Assembly (NCBI GenBank): GCA_024763295.1 | Contig: JANTFU010000154.1 | Location: forward strand, 1 to 5,916 | Direction of reading: 5' to 3' | Length of the DNA: 5,916 nt | Source of the DNA: Anaerolineales bacterium | GTDB lineage: Bacteria > Chloroflexota > Anaerolineae > Anaerolineales > Villigracilaceae | Part shown: piece by piece, positions 1 to 5,894 of the stretch | Layout of the letters: every line of letters begins with the position of its first letter | Numbering within the stretch: the stretch's first letter is position 1 | Program-made: the position numbers and the translations under genes | The notes under the pieces: model-generated | The model's input: the letters and a program-made list of their open reading frames with translations, nothing else | Databases searched by the model: none | What the model was told of the DNA's origin: nothing

Positions 1-2
1 CT

Positions 3-1700
3 AACGACGAAATGCAACTCGACGATGCGCGTCGTGTAAAAGTGCTCTCTCCGGGGATGCTGGTCTTCAAACGCTTTGTCCGTAATAAGTTGGCGGTTGT
101 AGGCTTTGTCATTCTCTTTGTGATGTTCGTGTTCGCATTTTTTGGACCACTTTTTTCTCCCTACGAACAAACCCAAGTCTTCAAAGGCGTTGGACTTATG
201 TCAAAGGAATACGCCGGTGCCACATATAACGAAGAATTACGCTACACCGTTGCCGAAGGACACGAATTTGGCAATGGCGCCCGCGCACAGTTCCTCTTTG
301 CCCTTGGGGAGGGAAACAAAAACTTCAAAGACGGAGATCAAGAATACTACTACACCGAAGTCAACGAAAATGTCTATCGTATTATGCAGCTTTCGCCGAT
401 CGCTGAAGTATTGCTAAACAATTTCAATCCCATCAACGACAACACCATCTCCGATGAATTAATTGCGGCATACGAAAGCGCCAACGCAGCCAAAGAAACC
501 GGTTTTACGCTGGATGGCGTGCCCTATCGCATCACACGGGATAAAAAATCACAAATTATCTCGGTAGAAAGCGACATTGCGCTCGCCATGCTGGATGTCT
601 ACGACCCTTATAACGAAGTGGATGACGCCAACGTCTCGTCCTTCGACTTTCGGCTTGCCAGCAGCCTTGCACTGGCGGGCGGCGAAGACAGCTTCACCGT
701 TAACGGCGAAACCTTCTCTATTATCGGCAACGAAGGTCAGGCGACAATCTTCGATGCAGACAACAACGAATACGCCGAAATCTCCACCATTATCGTCAAC
801 CCCCTTGATCAGAACCTCTTCCTGAGCGTTGATTTCAAATCTGCTATTCGCGAGGCAATTATCAACAAAGAAACGAACTTTACCTACGCTCACGAAGACG
901 GCGAAACGGTGGAATACACGATTAACCGTGTCAACACCACCTACCAAATCAAAAAAGAAACGCCCATCGAAGTAATTCGCATTTACGAATTCCCTTCAAA
1001 AGAGCACCTACTTGGGCTTGATAACAACGGCATGGATATGATGACCCGCCTGATGTACGGTGGACGCATCTCGCTGATGGTCGGCTTTGTCGTCATTCTG
1101 CTAGAAGTTTCTATCGGCATTGTCATCGGCGGTATTTCCGGCTATTTCGGCGGACACGTTGATACAGCCCTAATGCGCTTTATTGACCTTTTCAACAGCA
1201 TTCCCTTTATTCCAATGGTGCTTATCTTAGGCTCTGTTATGGATACGCTGGAGGTCGATCCCATCATGCGCATATTCCTGCTCATGATCGTACTCGGCTT
1301 GTTAGGTTGGACGGGTGTAGCACGCATCGTGCGTGGGCAAATCCTTTCCCTGCGCGAGCAAGACTTCATGATTGCCACCGAAGCTACCGGCATCCGCACC
1401 AGCCGGCGCATCTTCAAGCACCTCGTTCCTAACGTCATGCCAATCCTAATCGTACAAGCTACAGCGGGCTTGGGCAGCATCATCATTACCGAAGCCACCC
1501 TTAGCTTTCTCGGTCTGGGTGTCAAATACCCGCTTGCTTCATGGGGCAGCATCATCAATGTGGCATCTGATGCCTTCGTACTCACCAACTACTGGTTCAT
1601 GTGGATGCCAGCAGGCTTCCTAATCATCATCACCGTACTCGGCTTCAATTTCGTCGGTGATGGTTTGCGTGATGCGTACGATCCGAAGATGAAAAGGTAG
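3..1700 (+). CDS. oppC: Oligopeptide ABC transporter permease, OppC-like, with a large extracytoplasmic insert (5'-partial)
   Basis: This is an inner-membrane permease subunit of a peptide importer, expected to pair with OppB and to be powered by the two ATPases encoded next. Numbering from the ATG at 12, residues 27-47 form the first membrane helix. Residues 48-330 are a hydrophilic insert. The conserved OppC core follows: an HLLGLDNNG-type motif near 332, membrane segments at about 353-378, 388-410, 420-440, 474-495 and 533-553, and the cytoplasmic EAA loop (EATGIRTSRRIFKHLVPN, 457-474) that contacts the ATPases. The C-terminus (GDGLRDAYDPKMKR) is typical. Ordinary OppC proteins are about 300 residues; here at least 562 are seen, and the insert explains the excess. 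The frame stays open to the left edge and no ribosome-binding site precedes the ATG at 12, so the true start is probably outside the window. The family call is very secure; the peptide substrate is inferred from family and neighbours. Confidence 0.95.
   Translation, partial: NDEMQLDDARRVKVLSPGMLVFKRFVRNKLAVVGFVILFVMFVFAFFGPLFSPYEQTQVFKGVGLMSKEYAGATYNEELRYTVAEGHEFGNGARAQFLFALGEGNKNFKDGDQEYYYTEVNENVYRIMQLSPIAEVLLNNFNPINDNTISDELIAAYESANAAKETGFTLDGVPYRITRDKKSQIISVESDIALAMLDVYDPYNEVDDANVSSFDFRLASSLALAGGEDSFTVNGETFSIIGNEGQATIFDADNNEYAEISTIIVNPLDQNLFLSVDFKSAIREAIINKETNFTYAHEDGETVEYTINRVNTTYQIKKETPIEVIRIYEFPSKEHLLGLDNNGMDMMTRLMYGGRISLMVGFVVILLEVSIGIVIGGISGYFGGHVDTALMRFIDLFNSIPFIPMVLILGSVMDTLEVDPIMRIFLLMIVLGLLGWTGVARIVRGQILSLREQDFMIATEATGIRTSRRIFKHLVPNVMPILIVQATAGLGSIIITEATLSFLGLGVKYPLASWGSIINVASDAFVLTNYWFMWMPAGFLIIITVLGFNFVGDGLRDAYDPKMKR
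153..1001 (+). other. Extracytoplasmic insert of the OppC-like permease, built of about four degenerate alpha-beta modules
   Basis: This region encodes residues 48-330, between membrane helix 1 and the start of the conserved permease core. It is hydrophilic and acidic, with no membrane segment, so it should lie outside the membrane. By eye it contains repeated modules beginning near residues 88, 147, 209 and 271. Each has a helix-like stretch rich in A, L and E, then a turn, then an F-x3-G-x2-Y/F-x-I-like strand pair (for example FTLDGVPYRI, FTVNGETFSI and FTYAHEDGETVEYTI), then a further strand ending in V or I. The modules are about 50-62 residues apart. Sequence identity between copies is low, so the repeat call rests on pattern, not alignment scores. 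The function is unknown; binding-protein docking, peptide capture or envelope anchoring are possible. Confidence 0.6.
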
Positions 1701-1708
1701 GAGAGACC

Positions 1709-2899
1709 ATGAATAATCGTAAAAAAGGATCCCTCTTCGAGCGGATCAACACAATGACCAAGCCCAAAGACAGCAACCATCTCACCGCACGCGAAATCAG
1801 ACAGATTGCACGCGAAAACCGACGCGTGACCGATGCGCTGGAAAACAAGCGCAATCGCAAAAATGTCCCCGAAAGCGAATACTTAACCACAATGAAAAAT
1901 CCTGACAATGTGGTTGAATTTGATGGCTTACGCACCTACTTCTTCACCGACATCGGCACAGTTAAAGCTGTGGATGGCGTTTCTTTTGAAATCCCGCGCG
2001 GAAAGACCGTTGGTGTCGTGGGCGAATCGGGATGCGGAAAATCAGTTACATCGCTCTCGTTGATGCAACTCGTACAACGCCCTTTAGGTCAAATTGTTGA
2101 CGGTGCAATTCGCTTTGACACCGGCGATAAAGTGTATGACATCGCCCAAACGCCTTATCAAGTAATGGAAAAAATCCGTGGCTCAAAAGTCTCCATGATC
2201 TTTCAGGAGCCGAACACGAGCCTAAACCCGGTCTTTACCGCCGGTTACCAAATTGATGAGGTCATTCAACTGCATAACCCCGAAATGACTCCCGAAGAGG
2301 TCAAAGCACTGTCCATCGAGATGATCGACATGGTGGGCATTGCCAATAGCGAGGGGGTATATAACATGTATCCACATGAGCTTTCCGGTGGGATGCGGCA
2401 AAGAATTATGATTGCGATGGCGCTTTCGTGCAGTCCCAAGCTAATTATCGCCGATGAGCCGACGACAGCGCTCGATGTCACCATTCAGGCACAGATTCTT
2501 GATCTCCTCCGCAATCTAAAAGACCAAATCAACTCCAGCATCATGCTCATCACCCACGATCTAGGCGTGATTGCAGAGATGGCAGATTATGTTGTGGTCA
2601 TGTATGCCGGGCGCGTTGTGGAAAAAGGCACTGCAACCGAAGTCTTCAAAAACCCGCAGCACCCCTATACGGTGGGTTTGATGGCATCCAAACCGGTTAT
2701 CAATCGCTCGGTAGAGCGGCTTTATACGATCCCCGGCAACGTACCCAATCCGGTCAATATGCCGAATCACTGTTACTTTAGAGATCGTTGTGAACGTCGC
2801 ACCGCCGTATGTAACGGCGCTTATCCACAAGAAGTGCATATCACAGACACACATATAGCAGCCTGCTACCATACATCTGCGGCTGAAAAACAGGTGTAA
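1709..2899 (+). CDS. oppD: Oligopeptide ABC transporter ATP-binding protein, OppD-like
   Basis: This is a cytoplasmic ATPase that should pair with the OppF-like protein encoded next to drive peptide import. All nucleotide-binding motifs are intact in the 396 residues: Walker A GESGCGKS (105-112), Q-loop FQEP (165-168), signature LSGGMRQ (225-231), Walker B LIIADEP (245-251), D-loop ALD, and switch histidine H283 in ITHD. The C-terminal oligopeptide-transporter domain ends in a cysteine set C355-x5-C361-x6-C368-x17-C386, the arrangement linked to a [4Fe-4S] cluster in some OppD/DppD proteins. The start is supported by an AGGAGAG ribosome-binding sequence at 1699-1705, overlapping the end of oppC. 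The 8-nt gap implies co-transcription. Unusually, about 65 charged, lysine- and arginine-rich residues precede the first ATPase strand. A later ATG at 1754 would shorten this tail but has a poorer upstream sequence. The family call is very secure. Confidence 0.95.
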   Translation: MNNRKKGSLFERINTMTKPKDSNHLTAREIRQIARENRRVTDALENKRNRKNVPESEYLTTMKNPDNVVEFDGLRTYFFTDIGTVKAVDGVSFEIPRGKTVGVVGESGCGKSVTSLSLMQLVQRPLGQIVDGAIRFDTGDKVYDIAQTPYQVMEKIRGSKVSMIFQEPNTSLNPVFTAGYQIDEVIQLHNPEMTPEEVKALSIEMIDMVGIANSEGVYNMYPHELSGGMRQRIMIAMALSCSPKLIIADEPTTALDVTIQAQILDLLRNLKDQINSSIMLITHDLGVIAEMADYVVVMYAGRVVEKGTATEVFKNPQHPYTVGLMASKPVINRSVERLYTIPGNVPNPVNMPNHCYFRDRCERRTAVCNGAYPQEVHITDTHIAACYHTSAAEKQV

Positions 2900-2901
2900 T
2901 T

Positions 2902-3933
2902 ATGATGACAGAAAAACACGAAGAAGTCCGCATGACTGGCGATTCACCCATGCTTAGGGTAAAAAACCTAAAAAAATATTACCCAATCAAAGCCGGACTG
3001 ATGCAACGCGTTGTTGGGTATGTAAAAGCCGTGGACGATGTTAGTTTTACCATCCAGCGCGGCAGAACGATGGGCTTGGTTGGCGAATCCGGCTGCGGAA
3101 AAACCACCGTTGGAAAAACCCTGCTGCGACTGCACGAAAAAACCGCTGGTGAAGTGCTCTTTATGGGTTCGGATATTCACCAGCTGCCACATAAAGAGTT
3201 GCGCCGAGTACGTCCCAAATACCAGATGATCTTCCAAGACCCTTTCGCAAGTCTTTCTCCACGTCTGCCGGTTGCTGAAATCATTGGAGAAGCTGTTCGT
3301 GAGCATCAGATCGTCCCTAACGATGAATATAACGATTATCTCGACAGCACGATGAAAGCTTGCGGTCTGGAGCCGTATCATAAAGACCGCTACCCACATG
3401 AATTTTCAGGTGGGCAACGCCAACGCATCTGCATCGCGCGCGCTTTGGCACTTAAACCGTCTTTCATCGTCTGTGACGAGCCTGTCTCCGCCTTGGATGT
3501 TTCCATTCAGGCGCAGATTATCAACTTGCTCAAAGACTTACAAGAAGAGTTCGGGCTGACCTATCTCTTTATCTCGCACGACCTTTCCGTTGTTGAGCAT
3601 ATTTCTGATGATGTCGGTGTAATGTATTTGGGCAGCCTGGTTGAAACCGGCACGAAGAAGAACATCTTCCAAAACCCGTTGCACCCCTACACCAAAGCCT
3701 TACTCAGCGCTGCGCCCGTACCAGACCCGACCGCAAAACGCAATCGCATTATCCTTGAAGGCAGTATTCCTTCACCCGCAAACCCGCCCTCCGGCTGTAA
3801 ATTCCACACCCGTTGCAGCGAGTGTATGGATATTTGCAAAGTAGAAATTCCACAAACCCGCGAAGTGGAACCCGGTCACATGGTTGCCTGCCACCTGTAC
3901 AACGATCAGGGCACTGTTGTAGAAGATGCGTAA
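2902..3933 (+). CDS. oppF: Oligopeptide ABC transporter ATP-binding protein, OppF-like
   Basis: This is the second ATPase of the importer, expected to act with the OppD-like protein at the cytoplasmic face of the OppB/OppC pair. Its 343 residues carry Walker A GESGCGKT (61-68), Q-loop FQDP (111-114), signature FSGGQRQ (168-174), Walker B FIVCDEP (188-194) and switch histidine H226 in ISHD. The FQDPFASLSPR stretch and the FSGGQRQRICIARAL region are typical of OppF/DppF. The C-terminal domain has C299-x5-C305-x6-C312-x17-C330, the same spacing as in the OppD-like protein, plus an extra C308. The gene starts 2 nt after the oppD stop, with AGGTG at 2892-2896 inside the end of oppD acting as the probable ribosome-binding site. 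A second ATG at 2905 is an equally possible start and differs by one residue. Its stop overlaps the next start. The family call is very secure. Confidence 0.95.
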   Translation: MMTEKHEEVRMTGDSPMLRVKNLKKYYPIKAGLMQRVVGYVKAVDDVSFTIQRGRTMGLVGESGCGKTTVGKTLLRLHEKTAGEVLFMGSDIHQLPHKELRRVRPKYQMIFQDPFASLSPRLPVAEIIGEAVREHQIVPNDEYNDYLDSTMKACGLEPYHKDRYPHEFSGGQRQRICIARALALKPSFIVCDEPVSALDVSIQAQIINLLKDLQEEFGLTYLFISHDLSVVEHISDDVGVMYLGSLVETGTKKNIFQNPLHPYTKALLSAAPVPDPTAKRNRIILEGSIPSPANPPSGCKFHTRCSECMDICKVEIPQTREVEPGHMVACHLYNDQGTVVEDA

Positions 3934-4168
3934 CCCGAAAGATAGCGACGACAACGGCATGACCATTGTCGATATGAACGTGGAGGGCACCTCTTGGTAT
4001 AACCAAAAAGACCTTAGCCCAAAACCCACATCGGAGCAGCAACTCACGCGCTCTGAATCTCGGCGTTACACCATGTATGCGCTTTTGGCGGGTCTGCTAG
4101 TGGCTTCGGTCTTCTCCGCAGTTTGGATTTTGCTCACGCTCTTTATGACACAAATCTGGTTCAAGTAA
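3926..4168 (+). CDS. Small single-pass membrane protein coupled to the opp operon (function unknown)
   Basis: This 80-residue protein is not recognised. It has a polar, charged N-terminal part (about residues 1-48) and one strong hydrophobic helix at about 50-75 (ALLAGLLVASVFSAVWILLT and onwards), ending in QIWFK. The RSESRR cluster just before the helix predicts, by the positive-inside rule, a cytoplasmic N-terminus. The ATG overlaps the last 8 bases of oppF (ATGCGTAA), and no strong ribosome-binding site precedes it, which suggests translation by coupling to oppF. In-frame ATGs at 3959 and 3974 are weaker alternatives. A terminator-like hairpin begins 12 nt after its stop, so it is the last gene of the operon. 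The position suggests an accessory or regulatory partner of the transporter. An unrelated small protein that happens to sit there cannot be excluded. Confidence 0.72.
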   Translation: MRNPKDSDDNGMTIVDMNVEGTSWYNQKDLSPKPTSEQQLTRSESRRYTMYALLAGLLVASVFSAVWILLTLFMTQIWFK

Positions 4169-4179
4169 AGCAAGTAAAA

Positions 4180-4207
4180 AAGAAGCGCTCGACATTGAGC
4201 GCTTCTT
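4180..4207. terminator. Intrinsic terminator between convergent genes
   Basis: A perfect 11-bp inverted repeat (AAGAAGCGCTC / GAGCGCTTCTT) has a 6-nt loop, GACATT. It lies between the end of the transporter operon (4168) and the end of the minus-strand phosphoesterase gene (4216). Read on the minus strand, the stem runs into a stretch of six T residues, so it is a canonical terminator for the phosphoesterase gene. On the plus strand the tail is only CGCTTAATTT. Termination of the opp operon there would therefore rely on the stem and a poor U-tract. Confidence 0.85.
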
Positions 4208-4215
4208 CGCTTAAT

Positions 4216-5079
4216 TTACCAGCTAACCTCCGCCCCGGCAGGGAAAGGCGTTTCCCTACGCAGAAATGAGAAACCTGCCGCGCCTGCGTGTCCCCCACCG
4301 CCATAGCGCGTCGCAATCACAGAGACATCGACCTTGTTCGAGTATAGCGTCACGCTCGTGGTCAGCCCCTCTGCTTGCATGGAATCGACGTAAGCGTAAA
4401 CGAGATCGTAGCCGCGCTCGCGCCCATAATTGCCAATATCACCCGTACCACGTCGATTAATAACCAGCGTGCGATAGCCTTCAAATGCAACTTCGTAACT
4501 GCGCGCTTCCATCAGGGCGTCGACTTCTTTCAGGCTAATCTCCCGCAGCCAAGCGCCTTCCGCAATCATCTTCTCTAATACTTTTTCATCATCTTCAAGC
4601 AAGGGCTTCCAAAACTCCGCACGATTGGCGTGATGGTCTTGATGATATAAGCTCGCCCCAAACGCACCGGTATCTTTTTCCGCCCAACGCCAAATATCAC
4701 GGTCTCCAATCAAAACAATGGCACGCGGCACCTTTCGTTCAGGAAAAAAGTATTGCCAAGTCAACACGCAAGCCGCTTCGCCAATATCACGGATACCTGC
4801 CCAATCATCAGCAATACCCGCAAATTCTTCCATCGCGCTTTTATGGTGGTCGATCCAGACCATTTCGCGCCCCTCAGCCAAACGTTGCATATCGTCCAGC
4901 GGAAAAGAAAAATCGGTCACAATTACCTGTTCGGCGTTAGCAACCAAGTCCCAGGGAATGGGCGTTCCGTCGTAATCACTTTCCACCAACGCCACAGCCT
5001 CGCCAAGCGCATACTTCACGATCGCGCCGCTGGCATGACCATCCGGATCATTATGGTGAAAACAAATTGTTTTTTTCAT
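4216..5079 (-). CDS. DHH/DHHA1 superfamily phosphoesterase
   Basis: This is a cytoplasmic metal-dependent phosphoesterase of the DHH superfamily, probably hydrolysing phosphodiester bonds in short oligonucleotides or dinucleotides. The substrate is not readable from sequence. In the 287 residues seen, the metal-binding motifs are all present: HHNDPDG (8-14), an aspartate in VTDFSFP (D56), the signature WIDHHKS (75-81), and GDRDIW (125-130). The C-terminal DHHA1 part carries the substrate-binding glycine motif GGGGHAGAAGF (260-270). The overall type resembles stand-alone DHH phosphohydrolases such as NrnB-like proteins rather than RecJ, which is much longer. The start chosen at 5079 has GGAGG just upstream and gives MKKTICFHHN, with the first motif at the usual distance from the N-terminus. 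The frame stays open to 5196, but the added residues look non-coding. It is convergent with the opp operon and divergent from the broken gene to its right. Confidence 0.93.
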   Translation of the reverse strand: MKKTICFHHNDPDGHASGAIVKYALGEAVALVESDYDGTPIPWDLVANAEQVIVTDFSFPLDDMQRLAEGREMVWIDHHKSAMEEFAGIADDWAGIRDIGEAACVLTWQYFFPERKVPRAIVLIGDRDIWRWAEKDTGAFGASLYHQDHHANRAEFWKPLLEDDEKVLEKMIAEGAWLREISLKEVDALMEARSYEVAFEGYRTLVINRRGTGDIGNYGRERGYDLVYAYVDSMQAEGLTTSVTLYSNKVDVSVIATRYGGGGHAGAAGFSFLRRETPFPAGAEVSW

Positions 5080-5083
5080 TTTG

Positions 5084-5088
5084 CCTCC
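5084..5088 (-). promoter_or_regulatory. Ribosome-binding site of the DHH phosphoesterase gene
   Basis: GGAGG on the minus strand lies 4 nt before the ATG at 5079-5077. It decides the start in favour of the 287-residue form. The upstream in-frame ATG at 5196 has no comparable sequence and would place the ribosome-binding site of the divergent gene inside coding sequence. Confidence 0.85.
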
Positions 5089-5095
5089 GTTAAAA

Positions 5096-5124
5096 TTGAA
5101 CTCCGCAACCGAAAATCCTACAAG
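5096..5124 (+). promoter_or_regulatory. Possible sigma-70-type promoter for the rightward gene at 5172
   Basis: TTGAAC (5096-5101) and TACAAG (5119-5124) each match 4 of 6 consensus bases and are separated by the optimal 17 bp. A transcript would begin near 5131, leaving a short leader that contains the GGAG at 5156-5159. The elements are weak, and the call rests on position in the divergent spacer as much as on sequence. No convincing leftward promoter for the phosphoesterase was seen in the same spacer. Confidence 0.35.
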
Positions 5125-5155
5125 CATTACGGGGTTATTATTTGCAACTCTCTGA

Positions 5156-5159
5156 GGAG
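5156..5159 (+). promoter_or_regulatory. Ribosome-binding site of the broken gene at 5172
   Basis: GGAG, within GAGGAGA, lies 9 nt before a TTG (5169) and 12 nt before the adjacent in-frame ATG (5172). The spacing favours TTG slightly, while codon identity favours ATG. The two differ by one residue. Confidence 0.6.
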
Positions 5160-5171
5160 ATTTTACCCTTG

Positions 5172-5606
5172 ATGCCCTACACATCCAATATCCCACCGCG
5201 TTTTTATTCGCGGCACATTGTTTTTTCCTGAAGGCGGATTTTGGGAACCGGCAGGCAACGCACCCAAAGCGGCGGATGAATTGATGGATGCTGTCTGGGC
5301 GCTAATGCAGAAAATGAACGCTTCGCTCTTGCCCTGCGCTTTTATGACCGTCATGGAAAGTTGGCGCCCATCCCCGAAGAACTCGCCCTTAACAACAGCG
5401 CGTGGATCAGTCGCTGCACCCACCGCCCCAACCGGATTGATTCGATCCGCGGCTACATCTTCATCCCCGTCCAAATGTTCAAAGAACTCGAGCAAAATCC
5501 ATCCGTCGCAAAGATTTTTGCCACAACAAACTCAATGTTGAATACATTTGCCGATTCCCAAACCGGCGAACGACATATTTTGCGCATCTCTGAAGAAATC
5601 GAATAG
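5172..5606 (+). pseudogene. Unrecognised 144-residue protein gene split by two single-base frameshifts
   Basis: A continuous protein-like reading is obtained only by changing frame twice. Frame A starts at the ATG at 5172 (MPYTSNIPPRFYSRHIV) and meets a TGA at 5229. Removing one T from the T6 run at 5221-5226 continues into FPEGGFWEPAGNAPKAADEL and on to about 5310. Adding one A to the A4 run at 5311-5314 then restores the first frame (NERFALALRFYDRHGKLAPI onwards) to the TAG at 5604. The two changes cancel, giving exactly 144 residues. The composite is soluble-looking, mixed charge, with no signal peptide or membrane segment, and I do not recognise its family. The second junction could instead lie a few bases earlier, giving WALNAENERF. 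Both breaks sit at homopolymers, so sequencing or assembly error is as likely as true decay. A ribosome-binding site and a possible promoter precede it. Confidence 0.68.
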
Positions 5607-5744
5607 TGGGAAAAGCAATCACGCTGCGCTTTGTTTTGGCAAAGCCACAACCAATCGCCAAAGCAGCCCCAAGACAGTTCTGAAACTATTGCATCGCAAA
5701 AACAGGCTCATCGCAGAGTTACACAAGCCCATTTAAGAATGACT
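5607..5744 (+). other. Gap without a confident gene, before the terminator
   Basis: No reading frame here has convincing coding character, although all three plus frames contain short open stretches. A GTG at 5606 overlaps the preceding stop and opens 25 codons. Another frame reads SPKTVLKLLHRKNRLIAELH and ends with a TAA at 5734-5736, just before the terminator. A 6-bp inverted repeat (GCTTTG / CAAAGC, 5628-5645) has no T-tract. This is probably the 3' untranslated region of the gene at 5172, or remains of a lost small gene. Confidence 0.4.
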
Positions 5745-5775
5745 AAAAAGCGTTTCGTCTCATGGAACGCTTTTT
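5745..5775. terminator. Intrinsic terminator with A- and T-tracts on both sides
   Basis: AAAAAGCGTT (5745-5754) pairs with AACGCTTTTT (5766-5775). The stem is extended inward by a G-T wobble and a C-G pair, leaving a 7-nt loop. The T run continues into TATATTTAT on the plus strand, so it should stop transcripts from the gene at 5172. The A-tract on the left arm gives the minus strand a T run too, so it can also act on leftward transcripts. Confidence 0.87.
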
Positions 5776-5783
5776 ATATTTAT

Positions 5784-5828
5784 GACACAATGTCTCTCGA
5801 CAAATGTAAAATCGACAAAAGTCTAAAT
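5784..5828. repeat. Three degenerate 15-bp direct repeats beginning GACA
   Basis: GACACAATGTC, GACAAATGTAA and GACAAAAGTCT begin at 5784, 5799 and 5814, exactly 15 bp apart. The second and third share an identical TCGACAAA (5797-5804 and 5812-5819). They lie directly after the terminator and before the operator at 5853. They could be binding sites for a regulator, but the region is AT-rich and chance similarity is possible. Confidence 0.35.
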
Positions 5829-5852
5829 TTGACCTTTTTAGGCAAATAACAT

Positions 5853-5870
5853 TTGTGACGTAAATCACAA
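5853..5870. promoter_or_regulatory. CRP/FNR-superfamily-type operator
   Basis: TTGTGA-CGTAAA-TCACAA is a perfect 6-bp inverted repeat with a 6-bp spacer. It contains the full TGTGA-N6-TCACA core recognised by CRP-type regulators and also resembles sites of other family members found in anaerobes. It lies in non-coding DNA after a terminator, so it most likely serves a gene to the right of the window. The sequence does not say which family member binds it. Confidence 0.6.
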
Positions 5871-5873
5871 TAC

Positions 5874-5894
5874 ATAGATGACGTTTGCATCTAT
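5874..5894. promoter_or_regulatory. Second perfect inverted repeat, possible operator
   Basis: ATAGATG-ACGTTTG-CATCTAT is a perfect 7-bp inverted repeat with a 7-bp spacer. Its centre is 22.5 bp, about two helical turns, from the centre of the CRP-type site, and both share TGACGT on the same strand. It has too few G-C pairs and no T-tract, so it is a poor terminator. An operator for a second regulator or a leader hairpin fits better. Confidence 0.4.

Noticed and set aside
1142..1588. Long minus-strand open frame opposite the permease core
   Set aside because: It is antisense to a strongly conserved permease region; its translation is basic, methionine- and arginine-rich and low in complexity, as expected from the reverse complement of coding sequence.
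2968..3399. Minus-strand 143-residue frame opposite oppF
   Set aside because: It lies entirely within an intact ATPase gene and shows no recognisable domain, ribosome-binding site or promoter.
5095..5147. Leftward promoter for the DHH gene (TTGCAA at 5142-5147, or a -10-like TTCAAT at 5095-5100)
   Set aside because: TTGCAA has no acceptable -10 partner at 16-18 bp, and the TTCAAT would place the transcript start inside the ribosome-binding site.
4753..5172. Plus-strand 139-residue frame opposite the phosphoesterase gene
   Set aside because: It is a shadow of the DHH gene, whose catalytic motifs fix the coding strand. It also runs through the ribosome-binding site of the gene at 5172.
5080..5196. 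Upstream extension of the DHH gene to an ATG at 5196
   Set aside because: The added 39 residues have no conservation pattern, lack a ribosome-binding site, and would overlap the divergent gene start; the GGAGG before 5079 is a better choice.
5631..5849. Plus-strand 72-codon frame across the terminator
   Set aside because: It reads straight through the terminator hairpin and the AT-rich repeats, has no ribosome-binding site, and its translation has no coherent character.
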